NCBI GenBank assembly: GCA_023429985.1
Contig: JAEZCV010000015.1
Coordinates: forward strand, 1 to 10,746
DNA from: Bacteroidota bacterium
GTDB taxonomy: Bacteria > Bacteroidota > Bacteroidia > Chitinophagales > Chitinophagaceae
Length of the DNA: 10,746 nt
Reading direction: 5' to 3'
Shown: in pieces, positions 1-5,931 of the stretch
Layout: every line of letters starts with the position of its first letter
Numbering within the stretch: position 1 is the stretch's first letter
Program-made: the position numbers and the translations under genes
The notes under the pieces: generated by a model
Database searches by the model: none
Told to the model about the DNA's origin: nothing
The model's input: the letters and a program-made list of their open reading frames with translations, nothing else

Positions 1-30
1 ATTAAGGACTGATAACTACAGTCCTTAATT
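1..30. terminator. Hairpin, probable terminator of an upstream unit
   Basis: A perfect 10-base inverted repeat (ATTAAGGACT at 1-10, AGTCCTTAAT at 20-29) encloses a 9-base loop and is followed by a short T-rich run. It lies just before the lipoprotein gene and directly at the window edge. A factor-independent terminator for a gene to the left is the simplest reading. The stem is AT-rich and the T-tract is interrupted, so it could instead be a leader hairpin of the downstream gene. Confidence 0.45.
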
Positions 31-63
31 TCTTCATCCATTAACTCTTTAAAATTCAAATAT

Positions 64-540
64 ATGAAAAGCCAAATTTTTTATTTACTAGGCTTAAGCC
101 TCGTAATATTTCAATCCTGCAAAAAAACTGATCTTGAACTTCCGGAAAGTCCTGAGCTCCTTACTGTTGAAACAGGTAGTGTTCAAACCCAGATAGGATG
201 GACTAAAAGCAGTACAGAGGAATACATTTATTCTACCATCATTAATGAACCAGAAATTTTATCAACAATTGTTTCTAACGGACTTGTATTAGTTTACAAA
301 TCTGAAAATGGCGCAATGCAATCTTTGCCATTTCAAAGCGGCGGTCAAACCTGGAATTATAGTGTTAACAGAGGGAAAATAGAAGTTATGGTTTCATCAA
401 AAGAGATTCCCTCAGGTAATATTTCTTTTCAATATATAATTTTCCCGGTTGAGCAACTTCAGAAACTTGAAGATCAAAAGATTTCAAGAGAGGAATTGAT
501 TGATCTTCCTTTCAGTTCTGCGAAAGAATTAAATAAATAA
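64..540 (+). CDS. Small Bacteroidota lipoprotein of unknown function
   Basis: A 158-residue protein with a lipoprotein signal peptide: K2, a hydrophobic core at residues 5-16, and Q17-S18-C19 as the likely lipidation site, immediately followed by K20-K21. It should be anchored in the outer membrane or periplasmic face after signal peptidase II cleavage. The mature part has no enzyme motif I recognise. Its pattern (a Trp near 46, then a stretch around NGLVLVYKS, LPF, a short aromatic segment, and a C-terminal FQYIIFP strand) resembles uncharacterised Bacteroidota lipoproteins with a compact beta-rich domain. The ATG at 64 is the only start that keeps the full signal peptide. The gene appears monocistronic: it has its own terminator just downstream and converges on the membrane-protein gene. 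No functional link to the arabinose-type cassette is visible. Gene reality is well supported; function is unknown. Confidence 0.85.
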   Translation: MKSQIFYLLGLSLVIFQSCKKTDLELPESPELLTVETGSVQTQIGWTKSSTEEYIYSTIINEPEILSTIVSNGLVLVYKSENGAMQSLPFQSGGQTWNYSVNRGKIEVMVSSKEIPSGNISFQYIIFPVEQLQKLEDQKISREELIDLPFSSAKELNK

Positions 541-543
541 AAT

Positions 544-578
544 AAAAAAAGAGTTTAGAAAACTAAACTCTTTTTTTT
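544..578. terminator. Bidirectional intrinsic terminator between convergent genes
   Basis: An A-rich arm ending in GAGTTTAG (551-558), a four-A loop (559-562) and the complementary CTAAACTC (563-570) followed by eight T. The A-run before the stem pairs with the T-run after it, so the structure has a U-tract on either strand. It can end both the lipoprotein transcript arriving from the left and the minus-strand membrane-protein transcript arriving from the right. Confidence 0.85.
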
Positions 579-584
579 GCTTTT

Positions 585-2219
585 TTATTTTGGAATAAAA
601 ACTTCAATCATTCCCTTAGTTTCTCCTCGTCTTGGGGCTGGAAATGAATCTATTTTGTGGTAATGCGATAACAAAGAATCACGAACTCTGAAGGGATAAA
701 AATTATTAAGCGTAGGAATGTGTTCAAACAAAACCAGGTTGTATTTTTTATTTTTTATTTTTGTTTCGTACATTTTTGCTTCCTTATTAAACATAGCCAC
801 ACCTAAATGGTGCCATAAAGGAATTTCTGGTCCCGTTTCTAGTGTATAGGGAATTTCCACCGCAAGAGGAGTAAGTTCAGTAAGATTCAAAACAGAAAGA
901 GGTTGGTTGTTTTGAACCATATCCATATTCATCAACCGCTGCAAACCATCAACTGTTTGCTTTGGCATATATATTTTTTCAAAAGATTTTAGATTGCTGT
1001 AAATCCATTCCGACATTGGCAGATCAGTAGTATCGTTATCTATCATGTAAGTTTTCCGGTTTACTATATTTTCTGTTGTTTCAGTTTGAGCCGTTTCAGT
1101 TTTAGGGAAAGCTCTTTCCACTATTCTCTGGGTATATTTCCAGAACACGCCACTCCACCATAACAACACACCGAATAAACCAATCAGTAAAAATTTTGTT
1201 CTTGAAAAGTTTATTTTAAAATACCGGTTCAGGAATGTAAGGAGAAATGCAAGTGAAAAGCTGTGAAAGAATATATTATTATCAGGAGGGGTATAACTTG
1301 TAACCTGCAAAATGGAAGCTTCGGCCAGAATACCCAGGGTGAGGAGAAGAAAGAACGCATCTTTTTTGACAGCCAGGATTTCTTTAAGGTTTTTATATGA
1401 TGCTACTATCAATAGAAGAATGATGAATAAGTAAAATTTGATCCACTGGGAGTTTGTGAAAAATTCATCAATTATTTCAAAAGTTGAAATTCTGGAAATA
1501 TGTGGTGACTGTCCGAAATTGAACCAATAAGTGAAATTATATCTGGTTAGAGGTGCAATAAAAGCAAAAGCAATTCCTATAAAACATCCCAGAAAAATAA
1601 TAAGAGGGATAATTTTTTTTATAGTAAAACAGTGGTACAAAAGCAATGCAATTGAGAGCATTAGTGCCAGTCCACCTCCGTCTTGTTTTGTAAAAACTGA
1701 AAAAAAAATAAAAAGCGCACTTAAAAATAACCACAGCCAATTTGGCTTGTGCATGAAAATATACCTGGTTAAAAACGCCAGTCCTGCCATTTGATAAACA
1801 ATAACCGTATGGTTATACCATGGCCAGAAATTAAAAAAGGAGAAAGAAATGCAGTACAATACTACTGACAGGAAGCGAATTCCGGGTTGAACTGAAATAT
1901 TTTTAAGAATTGCCCGGAAAGCCAGACCAGAGATGATATTAATGAAAACCTGCGCTTTTACAAGTGTTATCATCTGGGCACCAAATATTTTAAAGAATGT
2001 GGCCGGTATAACCCAATACATATAACCTAATGGCATCCCGAAATCTTTGTATGGAATCTGACCGAGACTTAAACGGTAAGCACCTTCCCAGGAAAGAAAA
2101 ATGTTTACCCTGTAGGGAAAAGAAAGGAATAGGGGTATACAAGCTAAAATGATTATCAAACCTATTTCGGCAACAGAAAATAATTTAACACGGCTGGTTT
2201 TGGTATAAGACTGAATCAT
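585..2219 (-). CDS. Polytopic membrane protein, probable GT-C-type lipid-linked sugar glycosyltransferase
   Basis: With the ATG at 2219 the protein has 544 residues; an in-frame TTG at 2243 would add 8 residues (552) but looks less likely. I count about 10-12 hydrophobic membrane segments over the first ~370 residues, then a soluble C-terminal part of ~170 residues. Right after the first membrane segment comes a loop with WEGAYRLSLGQIPYKDFG (acidic E45 and D59 in ATG numbering). This placement of acidic residues in the first extracytoplasmic loop, followed by a PYKDF-like element, is typical of GT-C enzymes related to the PMT/ArnT fold, which use polyprenyl-phosphate sugars on the periplasmic side. 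I could not assign a precise family. The gene is divergent from the operon that appears to make a lipid-linked pentose, with only 73 bases between starts, so it is the best local candidate for the enzyme consuming that donor; this is inference. A TATCTTG element at 2241-2247 on the minus strand could be its promoter -7 box. Alternatives are a glycan-modifying membrane protein with another donor, or a non-catalytic GT-C relative. Confidence 0.75.
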   Translation of the reverse strand: MIQSYTKTSRVKLFSVAEIGLIIILACIPLFLSFPYRVNIFLSWEGAYRLSLGQIPYKDFGMPLGYMYWVIPATFFKIFGAQMITLVKAQVFINIISGLAFRAILKNISVQPGIRFLSVVLYCISFSFFNFWPWYNHTVIVYQMAGLAFLTRYIFMHKPNWLWLFLSALFIFFSVFTKQDGGGLALMLSIALLLYHCFTIKKIIPLIIFLGCFIGIAFAFIAPLTRYNFTYWFNFGQSPHISRISTFEIIDEFFTNSQWIKFYLFIILLLIVASYKNLKEILAVKKDAFFLLLTLGILAEASILQVTSYTPPDNNIFFHSFSLAFLLTFLNRYFKINFSRTKFLLIGLFGVLLWWSGVFWKYTQRIVERAFPKTETAQTETTENIVNRKTYMIDNDTTDLPMSEWIYSNLKSFEKIYMPKQTVDGLQRLMNMDMVQNNQPLSVLNLTELTPLAVEIPYTLETGPEIPLWHHLGVAMFNKEAKMYETKIKNKKYNLVLFEHIPTLNNFYPFRVRDSLLSHYHKIDSFPAPRRGETKGMIEVFIPK

Positions 2220-2292
2220 TGCTTTGATTTGGATGGCGGCCAAGATATAAAATGAATTACGATATTAATAATTAAATGAGATTAGTTGCTGA
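2220..2292. promoter_or_regulatory. Divergent promoter region
   Basis: This 73-base AT-rich gap separates the GT-C-like gene (minus) from the UbiA-led operon (plus), so it must hold the promoters of both unless transcription reads in from further away. On the minus strand TATCTTG (2241-2247) resembles the Bacteroidota -7 element TAnnTTTG, with one T missing. I see no convincing -7 or -33 pair on the plus strand and no obvious operator palindrome. Confidence 0.4.
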
Positions 2293-3270
2293 ATGCTATG
2301 GGGTTTAATGGAGAACTTATATTTTTACCCCAGTAAAATAATTAAGGCAGTGGCTTATTTGAAATTATTGCGGCCTAAAGACTGGGCTAAGAACCTTTTT
2401 CTGTTTATTCCTTTGTTTTTTTCGGGGAATTTATTTTCCCAGGAAGTTTATCCTTATCTTTTTTTGGGGTTTATTGCCTTTTCATTTATTGCAAGCAGTA
2501 TATATATAATTAATGATTATCGTGACATTGCTGATGACCAAAAGCATCCTGTAAAATCAAAAAGACCTTTGGCATCGGGAGCGGTGAGCAAAAATGCAGC
2601 TTTAATTATTTGCGGGTTACTGATTTTATTTGGTTTTGTTGCAGGCTACCTGGTAAAGGAAAAATTCCTGTTTGTCCTAGCTATTTATTTTTTTTTAAAC
2701 CTGGCTTATTCATTCGGGTTGAAGACAATTCCTATCCTGGATATAATAATTGTGGCAATTGGTTTTGTTTTAAGGGTTAAAGGAGGGGCAATTATTGCCA
2801 ATGTTGGATTATCAGAATGGTTGAATATAATGGTGTTTTTGCTTGCTTTATTTATGGCGATTGGGAAAAGGAGAGATGATGTGCTATTAAAACTTTCTTC
2901 AGGTACCGATATGCGCAAGTCTATAAAAGGATATAACCTGGAATACCTGAATGTGGTTTTGTCGTTGGTTTGCGCGGTAATAGTTGTTGCATATTTTATG
3001 TATACCATGTCGCCGGATGTGCAAAAAAGCCTTGCAAATATGGGACCCGCTGGAACAAATCCAGGTACAGGAGCATACCGGTTATACTATACCTGCCTTT
3101 TTGTTTTAGCAGGAATAATGCGATATTTACAGATAATATTTGTGCAGGCCAGTTCCGGGTCGCCTACCAAAATTCTGTATAAGGATAAATTTATTCAAAT
3201 TACCATTCTCCTTTGGATCGCCAGTTTTTACCTCATAATATATACAAGAGATATAACCATTTTTAAATGA
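2293..3270 (+). CDS. UbiA-family prenyltransferase, probable polyprenyl-phosphate phosphoribosyltransferase (DPPR synthase-like)
   Basis: A 325-residue integral membrane protein with roughly nine hydrophobic segments. It carries the first UbiA Asp-rich motif NDYRDIADD (residues 74-82), followed by KHPVKSKRPLASG (84-96). Next come YSFGLK (139-144) and D150 before GFVLR (157-161), and then KRRDD (192-196). The YxxxLK element, the HPxKxxRP stretch and the FVLR/KRR signatures are features of the branch typified by mycobacterial Rv3806c. That enzyme transfers 5-phosphoribose from PRPP to decaprenyl phosphate at the inner membrane, rather than prenylating an aromatic ring. It is the first gene of a four-gene operon, and its stop overlaps the next start in ATGA. 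Neighbouring DprE1-, DprE2- and phosphatase-like genes strongly favour this role over quinone synthesis. An internal ATG at 2308 (residue 6) is an equally plausible start. The polyprenyl length used by this organism is unknown. Confidence 0.88.
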   Translation: MLWGLMENLYFYPSKIIKAVAYLKLLRPKDWAKNLFLFIPLFFSGNLFSQEVYPYLFLGFIAFSFIASSIYIINDYRDIADDQKHPVKSKRPLASGAVSKNAALIICGLLILFGFVAGYLVKEKFLFVLAIYFFLNLAYSFGLKTIPILDIIIVAIGFVLRVKGGAIIANVGLSEWLNIMVFLLALFMAIGKRRDDVLLKLSSGTDMRKSIKGYNLEYLNVVLSLVCAVIVVAYFMYTMSPDVQKSLANMGPAGTNPGTGAYRLYYTCLFVLAGIMRYLQIIFVQASSGSPTKILYKDKFIQITILLWIASFYLIIYTRDITIFK

Positions 3271-4604
3271 TGAAGAAAAGGATTGCAAATTGGGGGAACT
3301 ATCCTGTGAAGGAAACTGATATAGGTTCTTTCACTTTTGATAGTCAGCTAAAAGATGCATTAAAAGGAAAGCAAAATATTATTGCAAGGGGAAACGGCAG
3401 GTGTTATGGCGATGCTTCCTTAGGAGAGCATACCATTTCCACACTTAAATTTGATAAGATATTGTCCTTTGATACAGACAAAGGAATTATTGAATGCCAG
3501 TCGGGCATTACACTGGATAAATTACTTGAAGTTATAGTTCCGGCAGGTTGGTTTTTGCCTGTAACTCCTGGTACAAAATTCATTACCATAGGTGGCGCTG
3601 TAGCCAGCGATATTCATGGAAAGAATCATCATGTTGACGGATCATTTTCTGCTCATGTTCTTGAAATGGAAATGATTCTGGCCGACGGATCAATTATGAA
3701 ATGTTCTCCAGTTGAAAATTCTGATCTCTTCTGGGCTACCTGTGGGGGAATGGGGCTATCAGGTATTATTACAAATGTGAAATTTGATCTGAAAAGAATC
3801 GAAACATCTTACATAAAGCAAAAGCAGTTAAAAGCCAAAAATCTCGACGAGGTTTTAGAACTTTTTGATAAGCACAAGGATTATACTTATTCTGTTGCCT
3901 GGATCGACTGCCTTAAAAAGGGAAAAGAATTTGGCAGAAGTATTTTAATGTTAGGGGAACATGCAAAATTGAATGACCTAAGTGCAAAAAGGAAATCCGA
4001 TCCATTAAAGCTGCCCGCAAAAAGAAAGATCCGGTTCCCTTTCAATTTACCCTCATTCGTATTAAACAGGTTTACTGTAAAGGCATTTAATTTTCTATTC
4101 TATCACAAGAATTTTAAAAAAGAAATTAATAGCGTGGTTTCCTACGAACCATATTTTTATCCCCTGGATGCAATCCTGGACTGGAATAAAGGATATGGAA
4201 AAAAGGGATTTGTGCAATACCAGTTTGTTTTACCATTGGAAAGTAAACAGGGGTTGATAGAGATATTAAAAAAGATAAGTGATGCCGGAATGGGATCCTT
4301 CCTTGCTGTATTGAAAGTATTCGGGAAACAAAATGATCTCATTTCCTTTCCTTCGGAAGGGTATACATTAGCACTTGATTTTCCTGTTCGCTCTAATTTG
4401 TTTGCATTCCTTGATGAACTGGATGAAATTGTTTTAAAATATTCCGGGCGGATATATTTGTCAAAAGATGCAAGAATGAAGCCCGAAGTTTTTTGGAAAA
4501 GCTATAGCAATGCAGGAGATTTTGTAAAAATACTAAAGAAGTATAATCCTCAGTTCAGGATCAATTCAGTTCAGGGTTCAAGACTTCACATTACTCAATT
4601 TTGA
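3267..4604 (+). CDS. dprE1: DprE1-like FAD-dependent polyprenyl-phosphoryl-beta-D-ribose 2'-oxidase
   Basis: A 445-residue protein (the mycobacterial enzyme is about 461) of the vanillyl-alcohol-oxidase FAD fold. The N-terminal FAD domain shows ARGNGRCYGDAS (40-51) and VTPGTKFITIGGAVASDIHG (99-118) continuing into KNHH (119-122). The latter is almost the same as in Mycobacterium tuberculosis DprE1 as I recall it, including the conserved His of DIHGKNHH. The substrate domain contains YSVAWID, YPLDAILDWNKGYG, VQYQFVLP, K350 in LKVFG, and LSKDAR with K400, which aligns with catalytic Lys418. In the expected pathway it oxidises the 2'-hydroxyl of polyprenyl-phosphoryl-ribose to a keto sugar, which the next gene product reduces. 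The position of the benzothiazinone-reactive Cys387 is Ala369 here. Translation starts within the upstream stop (ATGA); a second ATG directly follows at 3270. L-gulonolactone-type oxidases share the fold but not these motifs. The exact sugar is inferred. Confidence 0.92.
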   Translation: MMKKRIANWGNYPVKETDIGSFTFDSQLKDALKGKQNIIARGNGRCYGDASLGEHTISTLKFDKILSFDTDKGIIECQSGITLDKLLEVIVPAGWFLPVTPGTKFITIGGAVASDIHGKNHHVDGSFSAHVLEMEMILADGSIMKCSPVENSDLFWATCGGMGLSGIITNVKFDLKRIETSYIKQKQLKAKNLDEVLELFDKHKDYTYSVAWIDCLKKGKEFGRSILMLGEHAKLNDLSAKRKSDPLKLPAKRKIRFPFNLPSFVLNRFTVKAFNFLFYHKNFKKEINSVVSYEPYFYPLDAILDWNKGYGKKGFVQYQFVLPLESKQGLIEILKKISDAGMGSFLAVLKVFGKQNDLISFPSEGYTLALDFPVRSNLFAFLDELDEIVLKYSGRIYLSKDARMKPEVFWKSYSNAGDFVKILKKYNPQFRINSVQGSRLHITQF

Positions 4605-4606
4605 TT

Positions 4607-5338
4607 ATGCCCACCGTACTTATTCTTGGTGCTACTTCCGATATTGGAATTGCTGTCGCCAGAAAATTTGCCTCTGAAAAATTTGATGTTCAACTTGCTG
4701 CCCGTGATATAAATAAACTAGGGCCTGCCTGTTCCGACTTTAAGATCCGATATGGGGTAAATTGTTCGGCACATTTATTCGATGCACTCAACTTTGCATC
4801 TCATCAAAATTTCTATAATTCTCTTGAGCAAAAACCCGATGTATGTGTTTTCGTGATCGGATATATGAATGATAACGATACAGTTTTGAAAAGCTGGGAG
4901 GAATCGAAAAAAACAATTGATACTAATTATTCTTCAGGAGTATCAATCTTAAATGTTATTGCAGAAGATTATGCTTCCAGACAACAAGGTACTATTGTCG
5001 GTATCAGCTCTGTTGCAGGTATCAGGGGTAGACAAAGTAATTTTATTTATGGAAGTTCAAAAGCTGCATTCACAGCTTATTTATCGGGTTTAAGAAACCG
5101 TTTGTTTCACCACAAAGTTCATGTGCTTACAGTTTTACCTGGATTTGTTAATACAAAAATGACAGAGAATCTTAACCTGCCAAAAATTTTAACTGCGGAA
5201 CCGGATGAAGTTGGGAATGCAATTTTCAAAGCTGTTCAGAAACGGAAAAACGTAATTTACGTAAAGTGGTTCTGGAGGTGGATCATGCTAATAATCAAAC
5301 TTATTCCTGAATTTATTTTTAAATCAAAAAAGCTTTGA
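4607..5338 (+). CDS. dprE2: DprE2-like short-chain dehydrogenase/reductase
   Basis: A 243-residue SDR. It has the nucleotide-binding GATSDIG near the N-terminus (8-14), a TNY with the structural Asn near 107, Ser135 in GISS, and the catalytic Y148-G-S-S-K152. The FVNTKMT after VLPG is the usual SDR substrate-loop entry. The C-terminus, around residues 220-238 (WFWRWIMLIIKLIPEFIF), is hydrophobic and aromatic, as in DprE2 proteins, and probably attaches the enzyme to the inner membrane next to its lipid substrate. It would reduce the 2'-keto intermediate made by the DprE1-like partner to the arabinose epimer using NAD(P)H. I chose the ATG two bases after the upstream stop; an in-frame TTG at 4601 overlaps that stop as TTGA and would add two residues. 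The family call is secure, and the specific role rests mainly on the DprE1 neighbour and the C-terminal tail. Confidence 0.87.
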   Translation: MPTVLILGATSDIGIAVARKFASEKFDVQLAARDINKLGPACSDFKIRYGVNCSAHLFDALNFASHQNFYNSLEQKPDVCVFVIGYMNDNDTVLKSWEESKKTIDTNYSSGVSILNVIAEDYASRQQGTIVGISSVAGIRGRQSNFIYGSSKAAFTAYLSGLRNRLFHHKVHVLTVLPGFVNTKMTENLNLPKILTAEPDEVGNAIFKAVQKRKNVIYVKWFWRWIMLIIKLIPEFIFKSKKL

Positions 5339-5931
5339 AGAAAGGGTTAGCACTTTTCGATTTTGATGGTACCATTACCAGTAAAGACAGTTTTATAGAA
5401 TTCATAAAGTTTAATAAAGGCTGGTTCAGGTACATAGCCGGAATGGTTATTCATCTGCCAATACTTATTTTATATAAACTAAAACTTTTCTCTAACCAAA
5501 GAGCCAAGGAAATAATTATAACTCATTTTTTCTCCCATACAAAAGTTGAAGAATTTTCAGCTGTTTGCAATGCTTTTTCAAATTATGTTATTCCTAAAAT
5601 TGTCCGGCCCAAGGCTATTCAGGAAATATCGAAATTAAAAGAACTGGGATTCAGAATTATTATTGTGTCGGCTTCTCCCTTGAACTGGATTAAGCAATGG
5701 GCTGATGAAAATAATATAGAGTTGATTGCAAGTTGCCTTGAAACAAATGAAGGAAAAATTACTGGGCGGTTAACAGGGAAAAATTGTCATGGTATAGAAA
5801 AAGTAAGACGAATAAAAGAGTCTATAGACTTAAATGAATATAGAGAAGTTTACGCCTATGGCGATACCAGCGGAGACCTTCACATGTTAGAGCTGGCGCA
5901 TAAAAAGTATTACAAGCCTTTTAGAGATTAA
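5335..5931 (+). CDS. HAD-IB family phosphatase, probable phosphoribosyl-polyprenyl-phosphate phosphatase
   Basis: A 198-residue HAD hydrolase of the phosphoserine-phosphatase-like IB group. Motif I is FDFDGT with nucleophile D9 and acid/base D11, motif II is VSAS with S112, motif III Lys is K156 in GIEKVRR, and motif IV is YGDTSGD with D177 and D181. The cap between motifs I and II is short and hydrophobic (FRYIAGMVIHLPILILYKLK, 31-50), which suits a membrane-associated substrate. The start is a TTG overlapping the dprE2-like stop as TTGA; no later ATG keeps motif I, so TTG is required. In the pathway the 5-phosphate of phosphoribosyl-polyprenyl phosphate must be removed before oxidation; mycobacteria are thought to use an unrelated PAP2-type enzyme (Rv3807c). 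Some proteobacterial UbiA proteins carry an N-terminal HAD domain of this type, which supports the link. Its substrate is inferred from context. Confidence 0.85.
   Translation: MKKGLALFDFDGTITSKDSFIEFIKFNKGWFRYIAGMVIHLPILILYKLKLFSNQRAKEIIITHFFSHTKVEEFSAVCNAFSNYVIPKIVRPKAIQEISKLKELGFRIIIVSASPLNWIKQWADENNIELIASCLETNEGKITGRLTGKNCHGIEKVRRIKESIDLNEYREVYAYGDTSGDLHMLELAHKKYYKPFRD

Noticed and set aside
1531..1794. Small open frames on both strands inside the GT-C-like gene
   Set aside because: They overlap conserved membrane segments of the real gene in other frames and show only frame-shadow composition.
2293..3270. UbiA gene as a quinone or heme biosynthesis prenyltransferase
   Set aside because: The HPxKxxRP, YxxxLK, FVLR and KRR signatures and the DprE1/DprE2/HAD neighbours fit phosphoribosyl-polyprenyl-phosphate synthase better; no quinone or heme genes are nearby.
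3267..4604. L-gulono/D-arabinono-1,4-lactone oxidase
   Set aside because: The same FAD fold, but the DIHGKNHH block, QYQFV strand and SKDAR lysine follow DprE1 along the whole length.
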